The notes under the pieces were generated by a model that had not been told where the DNA came from, did no database searches, and was given only the letters and a program-made list of their open reading frames with translations. Below, piece by piece: positions 16,413-25,360 of a DNA stretch of 64,000 bases. Numbering within the stretch: position 1 is the stretch's first letter; every line of letters starts with the position of its first letter. Origin of the DNA: Bdellovibrionales bacterium (lineage in GTDB: Bacteria; Bdellovibrionota; UBA1018; CAIMNF01); assembly GCA_947502835.1 (NCBI GenBank), contig CANNBJ010000002.1, forward strand, positions 1 through 64,000, given 5' to 3'. Both the position numbers and the translations under genes were made by a program.

Positions 16413-17516
16413 ATGCTTCTCATAAAGTCATTTTTGGTCCGATTGAAGCCTAAGAGTGCTCTTTATTTTGCAATCCCTTTCTCAATTGCTTTAGCATGGA
16501 TTGACCGCTCTCCATGGACCTTTTTGCAATCAATTTCGATTTTTTCCATTGCGCTCTATTTAGCTTCGGCGCTTGCCCTTTTATGGGAAAGAAGAAAAAA
16601 AACTGGAATCCAATGCCGCATTTGCGGGTACGGGGACTGCACGCTTCTTTATAAAGCCAGGAGGCGAAATTCAAAACAAATCGGTAGCTTTGCCTGCAGT
16701 TCGTTTGATCACGCCCAGTACCCTGATATTTATTTTTGTCCGGAGTGTAAGAATGGTTTTTTAAGCTCTCTTGCTCACTCCCTCTCGACCTCAGGAGTCG
16801 CAGAGGAGGCAAAGACCGCTTATGAAGAGGTTGTGGATCACACCTACATTGAGAACTTGCCGTATCGCTATGACACCTATCGCCGCTTTACTGAGAGGTA
16901 CCATGACATCCTCGAGGGCAAATCAGTGCTCGAGATCGGCTCGTATTATGGTGCCTTCGCGGAAAGCGCACGAAAGATTGCGGGTTCTTATACGGGTGTG
17001 GAACTATCGAGACACGCCTGCGCGTTTTTAAAGGCGAGACACCCGGATCTCAACATCATTCAGGGCTCAGTGGAGTCGCTGGAGGGAAACCCGGAATTAG
17101 ACAAAAAATTCGACGTAATTGCCATGTTCGATGTGATTGAGCATGTTGCCGATCCCATCAAAACACTCTCGAGCCTCAGAGGTTTTCTGAAACCTGGAGG
17201 AAAGATCCTTTTTTCAACCATCAATATAGAATCGAGCTTCTCGATGCTTCTTGGCCCATGGTGGCCCTGGTTTATGGACATGCACCTGTACTACTTTTCG
17301 GATCGGGGTTACCACACCATGCTTCATAGAAGCGGCTACTTCATGAAAAACCACCATCACTTCCCTTACAGGGTGTCTCTCGAGTACTTTTTAACAAAGG
17401 TTGGCTCAATGATCGGAATCAAAAATCTTTCAAGGATTTTTCCTCAGACGGATATGACCATGCCGATTAAACTCGGAGATACTGTGTTGATTATTGGGGA
17501 GAACGCGTCTCATTAA
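16413..17516 (+). CDS. Membrane-anchored SAM methyltransferase with zinc-ribbon-like Cys pairs
   Basis: A 367-residue protein. Residues about 15-58 contain two hydrophobic segments (ALYFAIPFSIALAW, FSIALYLASALALLW). Cys pairs CRICG and CPEC follow (about residues 72 and 107), a rubredoxin-like metal knuckle. A class I SAM-dependent methyltransferase then follows: SVLEIGSYYGAFAESAR (motif I), GVELSRHA, FDVIAMFDVIEHVADP (motif IV) and LKPGGKILFSTIN. Similar Cys-knuckle methyltransferases act on sugars in O-antigen clusters; the N-terminal membrane pair is less usual. Substrate unknown. Low-GC sequence, as in the rest of 15-20 kb. Confidence 0.86.
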   Translation: MLLIKSFLVRLKPKSALYFAIPFSIALAWIDRSPWTFLQSISIFSIALYLASALALLWERRKKTGIQCRICGYGDCTLLYKARRRNSKQIGSFACSSFDHAQYPDIYFCPECKNGFLSSLAHSLSTSGVAEEAKTAYEEVVDHTYIENLPYRYDTYRRFTERYHDILEGKSVLEIGSYYGAFAESARKIAGSYTGVELSRHACAFLKARHPDLNIIQGSVESLEGNPELDKKFDVIAMFDVIEHVADPIKTLSSLRGFLKPGGKILFSTINIESSFSMLLGPWWPWFMDMHLYYFSDRGYHTMLHRSGYFMKNHHHFPYRVSLEYFLTKVGSMIGIKNLSRIFPQTDMTMPIKLGDTVLIIGENASH

Positions 17517-17907
17517 GACTATTTTGTTAAAACACAATCTGAACACCCCAAGTCACCTGAATCAGGCGCAATTGAATTGTTACTCACCCCAGGTTTTCCG
17601 GCACTGTCTTTCCATGAGGATACCATGATTTCCTTTTCTTGGATTCGACCATAACCCCGAATCAAAATTCTGAATCACATCCCAACTTTAAGTGCTCATG
17701 CAGGATTGAATATCAAAGCATTTAAATCCTGATAAGGTCACCCTTTCGGAACGTTCAATCTCACGCACAATTCCCGGCCAATTTCTCATTCTCCTCGAAT
17801 CCAAATGCCCCTATATCGCGTTTTTCGCTGGCGCCAGGAGTTGTTTTTTTTAATGGTCTTCCTCAATGATTCGAATCATGAAAACTTTTGACCGAGAGCC
17901 CTAATCT
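17517..17907. other. Intergenic gap, no gene seen
   Basis: An AT-rich 391-base gap between two convergent genes. No open frame of useful size and no tRNA shape. A 10-base palindrome CTGGCGCCAG (17828-17837) is followed after four bases by a T-rich run to 17851. It looks a little like a terminator on the plus strand but has no proper loop and lies over 300 bases from the methyltransferase stop. It may be a remnant of deleted cluster genes. Confidence 0.5.
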
Positions 17908-19212
17908 TCATTTTTGGCGCTGGGGGTTCAGCCAAGAAAAACAACTCGCAATTGAGCTGATTTTGATCCAATAAAGTCTACGACTCTTTGGATGAGCTAA
18001 ATCAGCGAACAAAGCCGCAACTGCCTGAGTGAACAAAGTGGCCAAAGCAGCCCCTCTTGAGCCAAATCTTGGAATTAACACGCAGTTTAAAGCCACATTT
18101 AAAATCGCGCCAATTGCCGTTCTAAAGAAAAGCAGGCGGTTCAGGCCTTCCATAATGTACCACTGACTGCTGGCAACACCCATGAATACAAAAATCGAGG
18201 TCCAGATGTGAATTGTGAGAACCGGAGCGGCCGTAACAAATTGAACTCCGAACAAAAATTGCATGATTTCCTCTGAAAAAATTGTGGCAACTATTGAGAG
18301 TCCGAATGACAAAAGGAAGAGGTATCTCAGGAGGGTTTGGAACTTGGCCTCGAAAGCTCCTCTATCATTTGAAAAAAGAAGAAAGAGCCGGGGAAAAAAT
18401 GCAGTTGAAAAAACAGTTGGGACAAAATACCAAACTTCAGAAACCTTTAATGCCGCACTGTAAAGGCCCAGTTCGGAGTTTCCCATCCAATTTCCTATCA
18501 TCACCCCATCTATCTTTGTATAGACCAGAGTTGCTACGCTCGAGAGCGCCAAAGGCCAACTCTCTCTCATCAGCAGAACCATTTCCCTCTTCGATGGCAA
18601 CATGCCGCCTATCTCTTTCAACCTGCTGAAGAATCCAATAGACAGAAAAATTCCTGATAACAAGGCCTCAAGAAAAATGAGGAATGCAAACCCCTCGGCG
18701 CTCGCCCGGTGCAGGATCAAGTAAATTCGTCCTGCGCTTGTCAGAAAAAAGGATGTCAATTGAGGTAAAACATAGGACCTCGAATCCCCTGCCGCTTCAT
18801 AATGGTGTCTGATGGAGTCAAACGACTGAAAAAACAATCCTGCACTGATCCAGATCAAAACCCAAAGCCTTAAGTCCAATTGAGCCCGACCCCCAAAAAC
18901 CATGAGTTTCGATGCGAGCCAAATCAAAGCTATCGCCAATAATGACCCAATCGCTCGAAGCAGAACCGTGCTACAGACCGCCTTTAACACAGAGTCCGGA
19001 CCATCTGATTCCCTTAAACTCAGAATCCTTTTCACGACGACGCTCTCCAGGCCAAGGGTTGAAAAAACTGAAAAAATTGCAACCAAAGAGATCACATAAT
19101 TTAGCAGACCAAACTCTTCCGGACCAAGGGTTCTCGCAACCCAAACGGACACCAGAACCCCGCCAGCCATTCTGATCGCACGATCTAAGAGTAGCCAAAA
19201 AAGATTACTCAT
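17908..19212 (-). CDS. wzx: O-antigen/polysaccharide flippase (Wzx-like)
   Basis: About 434 residues from the ATG at 19212 (MSNLFWLLLDRAIRM); an in-frame GTG at 19275 would add 21 residues. About 12 to 14 hydrophobic helices. The N-terminal segment GGVLVSVWVARTLGPEEFGLLNY, then VVKRIL, is the typical PST/Wzx start (MATE-like MVF superfamily), and LYTKIDGVMIGNWMG-type text (VYTKIDGVMIGN) matches the seventh-helix region. It would flip lipid-linked repeat units across the inner membrane. Only one flippase is in the cluster. Function by family; substrate specificity not predictable. Confidence 0.9.
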   Translation of the reverse strand: MSNLFWLLLDRAIRMAGGVLVSVWVARTLGPEEFGLLNYVISLVAIFSVFSTLGLESVVVKRILSLRESDGPDSVLKAVCSTVLLRAIGSLLAIALIWLASKLMVFGGRAQLDLRLWVLIWISAGLFFQSFDSIRHHYEAAGDSRSYVLPQLTSFFLTSAGRIYLILHRASAEGFAFLIFLEALLSGIFLSIGFFSRLKEIGGMLPSKREMVLLMRESWPLALSSVATLVYTKIDGVMIGNWMGNSELGLYSAALKVSEVWYFVPTVFSTAFFPRLFLLFSNDRGAFEAKFQTLLRYLFLLSFGLSIVATIFSEEIMQFLFGVQFVTAAPVLTIHIWTSIFVFMGVASSQWYIMEGLNRLLFFRTAIGAILNVALNCVLIPRFGSRGAALATLFTQAVAALFADLAHPKSRRLYWIKISSIASCFSWLNPQRQK

Positions 19213-19372
19213 GCTTTGATCAGACAATGTTGAAAATGACGGAAATTTACGAAGCAAAGAGTAGATGCGTGTCACACCTAAAGACTGAGTCTATTACCAC
19301 GAAAAGTAAATACCCTTCCCCCACCGCAACCTTGAACCCCAGTCAGATCTCTTGAGGGCATTCTTTGAATTT

Positions 19373-20089
19373 ATGAATTTCTTCAGTAATCTGAAAACGA
19401 AACTATTCAGAACCAAGCTTGACCTAGAGATCTATTGGGCATCCGTTTACGCCGCCTCCATTCGGGGAGATGACTGGTTAAACAAAATGTCGGTGAACTC
19501 TGGTCGATGGGGACCCAACTTCTCTTTGCTTTATATCCTCACTCGCTGCCTTAAGGCTGCCAAACCCACTCATGTTTTAGAGCTTGGTTTGGGTGAAGTC
19601 ACTGAGATTCTTTTGCACTATAGATACTCACTGAATCCGGGTTCAAAAGTTCTTACAGTTGAACATGATGACAACTGGGCCTCTTACAGAAAACCTTTGC
19701 TCTTCAATAACGGCGAGAGCTTGGATTTACTCATGCTTCCACTTGAACATCGAACCATTAGGAATAAACAAACCCTCGCCTATAAGGGCTTGGCCCAGAC
19801 ACTAAATGCCAAAGGGCTTCGGTTCGATTTGGTAGTGATTGATGGCCCCTTTGGATCCAAAAGGTTTTCGAGAATCAATGTTCTCGATTTAGTAGACGCC
19901 AATTTACTTCAAGATGATTTCATCATCATTATGGATGACTGTAACCGAAGGGGTGAGGCTGAAACGGCTAAATTGTTGTGCAATCAATTTAAGGATCGGG
20001 GCATAGACATTTATTCCGGATATTTCGAAGGCGAAAAGGGCCAGTTGATCATTACAACTAAGAAATTTCAGTTTTTAACAACTGTATAA
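19373..20089 (+). CDS. SAM-methyltransferase-like protein
   Basis: About 238 residues from the ATG at 19373 (MNFFSNLKTKLFRTK). A TTG at 19352 seven codons upstream is an alternative. A Rossmann-type core is visible: HVLELGLGEVTEILLHYRY (motif I), KVLTVEHDDNW (acidic end of beta 2), FDLVVIDGPFG (motif IV) and DDFIIIMDDCNR. This resembles the Methyltransf_24 group. Lies in the AT-rich part of the glycan cluster, with its end abutting the convergent glycosyltransferase stop. Likely modifies a sugar or the glycan end; the substrate is not known. Confidence 0.75.
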   Translation: MNFFSNLKTKLFRTKLDLEIYWASVYAASIRGDDWLNKMSVNSGRWGPNFSLLYILTRCLKAAKPTHVLELGLGEVTEILLHYRYSLNPGSKVLTVEHDDNWASYRKPLLFNNGESLDLLMLPLEHRTIRNKQTLAYKGLAQTLNAKGLRFDLVVIDGPFGSKRFSRINVLDLVDANLLQDDFIIIMDDCNRRGEAETAKLLCNQFKDRGIDIYSGYFEGEKGQLIITTKKFQFLTTV

Positions 20090-21010
20090 TTATTCAGTCA
20101 GCCTCAAAGTGACTTTCCTGAAGAATTTAAATGCACCATTCCTGATTCGAGAGATCGTTGACCTCTCGAGGCCGCGGTTGAATTTCACAATAGCTTTGTA
20201 AGCCTGAAGATTGACCTCAATCACTTCCGGTAGGGATGGCATCTCTTGCTCAAGATTTACCATATACTCCATAGTTGGTGCGCAATGCGTCCCTGAGCCA
20301 TCCATCCCAATATTCTGTACAAGCGAGCGGGGCGGATACAGGGTGAGTTTGCCCTTGAGAAATGCGGATGCGTACCAGCGAATGGCCCACGAATTGTTTC
20401 GGCCGGCGATCTGGTCTTCCAGCATGCCAATGTAGTCATAGGTATTTTCGAAATTAAACTCCGAACGAAGTGCTCGCTTGGTAATCTGCTCCAGTAGCAT
20501 CTCGCCGTTCGCCTCAAACAATGCCCATCCCCTGCGCCAGGTAGCCCATCCCCAGCAATCGGCCCCTTTTAGAAAGAAAGCCTTTTCCAACTTCGTCCTC
20601 AAGGGTTGCACATATCCATGAATCGAAATCACGCGCTCATCACTCTCGTAACGATTAAGGCCCTCGTTCATGTAACGGAGGAATACTGGAGAGGTGATCA
20701 TGTCATCCTCAAGCACGATCACGCTGCCTGAATTGGCCAAGGATTCAGTCACCCCGCCAATCACATTCTTTGCAAGCCCCAGATTGGACTCTCTTTCCAC
20801 CAAATGAAGTGCCTTGAACCCTTGAAACCCCCGCACCAATGCCCTGACTTCGGCAACCTTGTGCTTGGCTTCGTCATTCTTGGGCCCATCGCTGAAAACG
20901 GTGACCTCGATCTGATCCGAAAGCTCATTGCTCTTCAATGCTTGAAGTGTCCGTTCCAAATGCTGCGGCCGATTGTAAGCAAATACGATCACCGGTGCGT
21001 AGCTGCTCAT
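20090..21010 (-). CDS. Glycosyltransferase, GT2-like (GNT-I/GT13-like layout)
   Basis: A 306-residue protein starting MSSYAPVIVFAYNRPQHLERTL at 21010. Key segments: VTVFSDGPKNDEAK, ESNLGLAKNVIGG, VIVLEDDMITSPVFLRYMN (the EDD metal motif, as in animal-type GT13 and bacterial relatives), and AFFLKGADCWGWATWRRGW, a signature of O-antigen glycosyltransferases of this kind. The start overlaps the fdtB stop as ATGA, so it is the last gene of the gmd-to-GT minus-strand operon (25273 down to 20090). Confidence 0.88.
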   Translation of the reverse strand: MSSYAPVIVFAYNRPQHLERTLQALKSNELSDQIEVTVFSDGPKNDEAKHKVAEVRALVRGFQGFKALHLVERESNLGLAKNVIGGVTESLANSGSVIVLEDDMITSPVFLRYMNEGLNRYESDERVISIHGYVQPLRTKLEKAFFLKGADCWGWATWRRGWALFEANGEMLLEQITKRALRSEFNFENTYDYIGMLEDQIAGRNNSWAIRWYASAFLKGKLTLYPPRSLVQNIGMDGSGTHCAPTMEYMVNLEQEMPSLPEVIEVNLQAYKAIVKFNRGLERSTISRIRNGAFKFFRKVTLRLTE

Positions 21011-22116
21011 TTGCCGAAAAAGCCCTTGATGACCTTGCAAACCGATTTGATTTGTTCCTTTGAGTGGCAAAATGAAATCGGGAGACTGAGGGTGGTCTGA
21101 TGGATACTCTCCGAAATCGGAAACTTCATTCCTGAGAACTGCTCCTTCATGGCCTTCTGAAGATGAGGAGCTACCGGATAGTGGATTTCGGTGCCAATTC
21201 CTGAGGATCGCAGATGTTCGCGCAACCGATCCCGGGCCCCGGTCCTGACATTGAAAATATGGTAAACGTCATGGCACTCCGGAGACACTTTCGGAAGAAT
21301 GAGATCGGCAATCCCGGAAAGTTCTAAATAATAAACCTCGGCAAGCTTTCTCTTGTGCTCATTCACCTCATCCAGGCGCCTGAGCTTCACCCTGAGCAGT
21401 GCCGCCTGCATCTCGTCGAGCCTCGAGTTCATTCCAACGACCTCGTTGTAATATTTGATCTTCGAGCCGTAATTTCGAATCATCCGCGTGGTTTCATCAT
21501 CGCCCTGACTCTGCGTCACGAGCGCTCCTGCGTCGCCCATCGCGCCAAGGTTCTTGGTCGGATAAAAACTGAATGCGCCAAGGCCCCAAGTCCCGGTCAT
21601 GCGACCCTTGAATTTCGCTCCATGGGACTGGGCGCAATCCTCGATGATCGGAAGTTTGTGACGGCTTGCGATTTCCGAAATGAGATCCATTTCGCAGGCC
21701 TTGCCATAAAGGTGAACCACCATGATCGCCTTGGTAAGCGGAGTAATGGCCGATTCAATCCTGCGCGGATCAATATTGCAGGTGGCGGGATCCGGCTCAA
21801 CCAGAACGGGAGTAAATCCTTCCCTTAAAATAGCAAGAATCGTCGCAATGTAGGTATTTGCAGGAACAATCACTTCAGCGCCTGCCGGAAGCTTCAAGAC
21901 CTGTAGCGCTATGATGAGCGCATCCAAACCGGATGCAACACCAGCACAATGGGACGCACCCACATAGGCGGCAAACTCTTTTTCGAAATCCGCCACTTCA
22001 GAACCGAGAATGTACCACCCCTTCTTCACCACTCTCGAGAGAGCTGTCTCGATCTCTTCGCGAAAAGGTTCATTCAAGAGCGCCAGGCTCTCATAGGGAA
22101 TTTCAAGGTCTTTCAT
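21007..22116 (-). CDS. fdtB: dTDP-3-amino-3,6-dideoxyhexose aminotransferase (DegT family)
   Basis: A 369-residue PLP enzyme. The ATG at 22116 has AAGGA about nine bases upstream; another ATG is at 22128. Visible are VPANTYIATILAI, EPDPATCNIDP, VVHLYGKACEMD, IIEDCAQSHGAKFKG and AFSFYPTKNLGAMGDAGA with the PLP Lys at 188. It is closest by eye to FdtB/QdtB-type transaminases that convert dTDP-3-keto-6-deoxyhexose to the 3-amino sugar. That assignment is strengthened by the overlapping upstream FdtA-like ketoisomerase. No N-acetyltransferase (FdtC-type) is visible in the window, so the sugar may stay as the free amine or be acylated elsewhere. Confidence 0.92.
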   Translation of the reverse strand: MKDLEIPYESLALLNEPFREEIETALSRVVKKGWYILGSEVADFEKEFAAYVGASHCAGVASGLDALIIALQVLKLPAGAEVIVPANTYIATILAILREGFTPVLVEPDPATCNIDPRRIESAITPLTKAIMVVHLYGKACEMDLISEIASRHKLPIIEDCAQSHGAKFKGRMTGTWGLGAFSFYPTKNLGAMGDAGALVTQSQGDDETTRMIRNYGSKIKYYNEVVGMNSRLDEMQAALLRVKLRRLDEVNEHKRKLAEVYYLELSGIADLILPKVSPECHDVYHIFNVRTGARDRLREHLRSSGIGTEIHYPVAPHLQKAMKEQFSGMKFPISESIHQTTLSLPISFCHSKEQIKSVCKVIKGFFGK

Positions 22117-22474
22117 AAAAATAGTCATCCTTGGCGTAAGAGTGAGAGGCGATGCAAAGCAGAACGGCTCCGGAGGAATCCGCCTCAAATGCGTGCCAAT
22201 CCTCAGGGTCAAGATACAGGCCTCGCCGTGGTTCTTCCAAAAGATAAAATTCCGACTCCACCCTGTTCTGGCCCTTGGTCCGAACCTCAACCCGGATCTT
22301 CCCTGAAAGAGCAAAAAGAATGGTTTTGGACCTAAAATGACCATGGCCGCCCCGCGGCTGAGTCATCGAATGGATGACAAAGCAACGTTTTGGCTCAAAC
22401 GGCAGATCCTGATCCATCACTGTCAGGGCACCGCGATCGTCGTTAAATGTCGGAAATTCAATGATTCGAGCCAT
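22103..22474 (-). CDS. fdtA: dTDP-4-keto-6-deoxyglucose 3,4-ketoisomerase (FdtA/QdtA-like cupin)
   Basis: A 123-residue single-domain cupin. FNDDRGALTVM and CFVIHSMTQPRGGHGHFRSK carry the conserved Arg-Gly and active-site His44/His46. It continues with LFALSGKIRVEVRTKG and YLDPEDWHAFEADS. The family isomerises the 4-keto product of RfbB to the 3-keto form; FdtA and QdtA differ in product stereochemistry and cannot be separated here by eye. Overlaps the fdtB start; lies 3 bases after the preceding glycosyltransferase. Confidence 0.9.
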   Translation of the reverse strand: MARIIEFPTFNDDRGALTVMDQDLPFEPKRCFVIHSMTQPRGGHGHFRSKTILFALSGKIRVEVRTKGQNRVESEFYLLEEPRRGLYLDPEDWHAFEADSSGAVLLCIASHSYAKDDYFYERP

Positions 22475-22477
22475 GAG

Positions 22478-23392
22478 CTAAACCCTAATAAAATTTGAAG
22501 GAAAAATCCAACGCCGGATCCAATCCTTAAATGGATTCTTACTGAGGGGCTTGGGCACTTGCACCAGTCCAAAACGAAGTGACAACTCCACCAAAGTCGC
22601 CAACCACTCCTCAACATAGGGCCGATAGAAGGTTCGGTTGACCCAAGGAGCCAACCGGTAAGGGCCGGTATAGAAGAGCTTTTCGCCGATCCTATGCACA
22701 GAATGAAAATGATAAAAGACAGGATCGACTCCATCTTCTTGAAATTGTTGGATATTCCATGGCGCAAGTCCAACACCCGGATGATCCGAAATTTTCACCC
22801 ATGAGCCCTCGTCAGGCCAGGAATCCAGATACTTTTGATCGCCAAATTTTCCGTCTTCAGCCCGATTAAAACACCACTCCAAACACTGATCTGCCCATTT
22901 TCGCAAAAGACGCATCGACTCTGCCTCATTTTTGAAAGTAACAAATTGCACACAAAATCTTCCGGATGTTCGGGTTTGGTCATATTCGGGCGAATAGCGA
23001 TGCTCTGTGATCAACACTGTTTGCTCTCCCGGTCCGGGGATCGAGATTTCAGGATTCTGGTAAAAATACAAATCGGCATCCAAATAGGTGCACTCTTGCT
23101 CTCCACGGCGGATTAAAACATGGGAAAGGACATGGGGAGTACTTGTCCAGCAGTACTCGCCTTTAGTCCTCGATTTCTTTACAGCAAGAAGTTCCGGTGT
23201 CTCGAACTCCCCAAGCGAAATCGGCACAACCCGAGGCAGACCCAACTGGGAAATTACTTCAAAAGTTTTCTGATCAAAACAGAAAACATAGATCCGATCC
23301 TTGGCACCCCAATGACGCGCCAAGGACCGCAACATCATCACTCCTCGGGGAAGAAAAAAAGAATCAAACAAGGTGCAATATACATGGCCCAT
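22478..23392 (-). CDS. Putative glycosyltransferase (GT8-like nucleotide-diphospho-sugar fold)
   Basis: About 304 residues from the ATG at 23392 (MGHVYCTLFDSFFLPRGVMM); a TTG at 23404 is possible. Motifs are LPRGVMMLRSLARHWG, IYVFCFDQKT, ECTYLDADLYFYQNPE (the DAD metal motif) and GDQKYLDSWPDEGSWVKI. These match a family of sugar-nucleotide-binding GT-A proteins common in O-antigen clusters. Soluble, inner-membrane-associated by inference. Sits between a TIGR04325-like methyltransferase and fdtA in one operon. Confidence 0.8.
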   Translation of the reverse strand: MGHVYCTLFDSFFLPRGVMMLRSLARHWGAKDRIYVFCFDQKTFEVISQLGLPRVVPISLGEFETPELLAVKKSRTKGEYCWTSTPHVLSHVLIRRGEQECTYLDADLYFYQNPEISIPGPGEQTVLITEHRYSPEYDQTRTSGRFCVQFVTFKNEAESMRLLRKWADQCLEWCFNRAEDGKFGDQKYLDSWPDEGSWVKISDHPGVGLAPWNIQQFQEDGVDPVFYHFHSVHRIGEKLFYTGPYRLAPWVNRTFYRPYVEEWLATLVELSLRFGLVQVPKPLSKNPFKDWIRRWIFPSNFIRV

Positions 23393-23396
23393 TTGA

Positions 23397-24224
23397 TTAC
23401 CCAAGATCCTTCCTTCTAAAGAAGAAACCCTTGAAGTAGGAATCGATATCGGCTTGGTCTAGGCTGTGAAACTGCCAGATCAAATCATATTGCAATTCAA
23501 AAAATCTCAAAAACTCAGCTTCGCTAAAGAACCAGCAGGGATATTGCGCTCGATAAATGGATTCCGGAACCGTCTGCTTCGTAAGCCTTTGTCTTGGAGC
23601 CGCATTGAAGGATATCCGATCCAAAAGGATGTACGGCACCCCGCATGAAATCACTTTCTCAATCCACTCGCCCGGTTTCTCCAAATATTGAAATGTACTT
23701 GAAGAGAAAAGCACTTGGGGTTGGACGGCACGTATTGCAGAACCAAGGTCCTCATGAAAACTAATCACATCCGAGCTAAAACGCTCTCTCCCAATCTTAA
23801 CAAAATGGAGTTGCTCAACAATTCCCCATTTTACAGAAAAATCGCCGAAAGCACTCTTGTTCTGGTGATACGTGCTACCAAACGCACCCCCGAAATCGAT
23901 CACAGAGAGTCGTCCCTCTTCGGATGCCCTCAGAAGAGACGCAATCACTGGAAAGTTGAACAACTCTTCATAAAAAAGGCAGGTGTCTCGCTCGAATACC
24001 GCCCTACCACTTAGAACAGCCTGAGTCGATTCGATCTGCTTCTGAAGAATAACCTCATGGGAGTAGCCTGAGCATTGGTCAATCAGCTGCCCCCAGGAGT
24101 CATAATCGCCTGACCAAATTTTCTTCTTGAAAACTCGCTTAACTGATTCCACCACTAGAGGTGGTAGAATTTTTTTGAGGAAAAGCTTTAGGTCTTTCGA
24201 AGCTGCCGTTTTCCCACGAGTCAC
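23397..24224 (-). CDS. TIGR04325-like putative methyltransferase
   Basis: About 275 residues. The GTG at 24224 is preferred because its GTGA overlaps the gmd stop; the longer open frame would run deep into gmd. Features: [20 protein letters not shown], a hallmark of the LIC12133/TIGR04325 methyltransferase family; [17 protein letters not shown] (SAM-binding glycine loop); [18 protein letters not shown]; and [16 protein letters not shown]. Likely modifies a sugar in the glycan. Operon partner of gmd. Confidence 0.82.
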   Translation of the reverse strand: MTRGKTAASKDLKLFLKKILPPLVVESVKRVFKKKIWSGDYDSWGQLIDQCSGYSHEVILQKQIESTQAVLSGRAVFERDTCLFYEELFNFPVIASLLRASEEGRLSVIDFGGAFGSTYHQNKSAFGDFSVKWGIVEQLHFVKIGRERFSSDVISFHEDLGSAIRAVQPQVLFSSSTFQYLEKPGEWIEKVISCGVPYILLDRISFNAAPRQRLTKQTVPESIYRAQYPCWFFSEAEFLRFFELQYDLIWQFHSLDQADIDSYFKGFFFRRKDLG

Positions 24225-25273
24225 CCCAAATCCCCCCGAACCATTTCGCTCACCAGCGCCTGAAGATTGTATTTGGGCTTCCACCCGAGCTTCGTGCGTG
24301 CTTTGGTCGCATCACCCACCAGAAGATCGACTTCGGTCGGCCGGAAATACTCCGGATCGATACAAATTACTTCCTGGCCGGGCTTGAAAGAATAGGCTGG
24401 ATTCGAGGAGGTTTTCACCACAGCAACTTCATCTCTCCCCTTGCTACGGAACTCAAGCTCCACTCCGAGCTCCCGAAAAGTCAGCTCACAAAAATGTCGA
24501 ACCGTGTTTGTCTCGCCCGTTGCAACCACAAAATCATCAGGCTTGTCTTGCTGAAGCATGAGCCACATCGCCTCGACATAATCTTTTGCGTGGCCCCAGT
24601 CGCGCTTGGCGTCGAGGTTTCCAAGGTAAAGCTTCTTCTCAAGCCCCTTAGCAATGCGAGCCGCACCACGAGTGATCTTTCGAGTCACAAATGTTTCGCC
24701 GCGAATGGGCGACTCGTGATTGAAGAGAATGCCATTGCACACAAACATCCCGTACGCTTCACGGTAATTAACCCCAATCCAGTAGGCGTAGAGTTTGGCA
24801 ACTCCATAAGGTGAACGCGGGTAAAACGGAGTAGTCTCTTTTTGAGGAGTTTCTTGCACCAGGCCGTAAAGCTCAGAGGTCGAAGCCTGATAAACGCGCG
24901 TCTTTTTTTCGAGGCCGAGAATCCGGACCGCCTCGAGCACCCGAAGCATGCCCACGCCATCCACGTTTGCAACGTATTCAGGCTCATCAAAGCTCACCTT
25001 CACATGCGACATTGCACCAAGGTTGTAGATCTCATCGGGCTGGATTTCCTGAATGATGCGGATGATGTTGGTCGAATCTGACAAATCCCCGTAGTGAAGC
25101 TTGAAGCGAACTTCCTTTTCATGAAGATCTCGGTACAGGTGATCAATTCGCTGTGTATTGAAGGAAGAACTCCTTCGCTTGATTCCGTGGACCTCATAGC
25201 CCTTTGAAAGGAGGAGCTCCGCAAGATAAGCTCCGTCCTGCCCCGTAACTCCGGTGATTAAAGCTTTTTTCAT
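24221..25273 (-). CDS. gmd: GDP-mannose 4,6-dehydratase
   Basis: A 350-residue enzyme converting GDP-mannose to GDP-4-keto-6-deoxymannose. Visible are the NADP-binding [63 protein letters not shown] (Ser/Thr and Glu), [12 protein letters not shown] (Tyr-x3-Lys), [18 protein letters not shown] and [20 protein letters not shown]. The best-conserved gene in this part. First gene of a six-gene minus-strand operon ending at 20090. The partner fcl lies 3 kb away on the same strand but is separated by a plus-strand operon. Confidence 0.97.
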   Translation of the reverse strand: MKKALITGVTGQDGAYLAELLLSKGYEVHGIKRRSSSFNTQRIDHLYRDLHEKEVRFKLHYGDLSDSTNIIRIIQEIQPDEIYNLGAMSHVKVSFDEPEYVANVDGVGMLRVLEAVRILGLEKKTRVYQASTSELYGLVQETPQKETTPFYPRSPYGVAKLYAYWIGVNYREAYGMFVCNGILFNHESPIRGETFVTRKITRGAARIAKGLEKKLYLGNLDAKRDWGHAKDYVEAMWLMLQQDKPDDFVVATGETNTVRHFCELTFRELGVELEFRSKGRDEVAVVKTSSNPAYSFKPGQEVICIDPEYFRPTEVDLLVGDATKARTKLGWKPKYNLQALVSEMVRGDLG

Positions 25274-25360
25274 AGGTCCACAAACCTATCAAAAACAGGG
25301 ACTTTTGCCACTGACTTTACTGATTTCATCAAAAAAAATGACCTTTTCATCCCGTCGAGT

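Noticed and set aside
17828-17851. Palindrome CTGGCGCCAG followed by a T-rich run, possible terminator
   Set aside because: A palindrome without a loop gives a weak hairpin and it is over 300 bases from the gene it would end.
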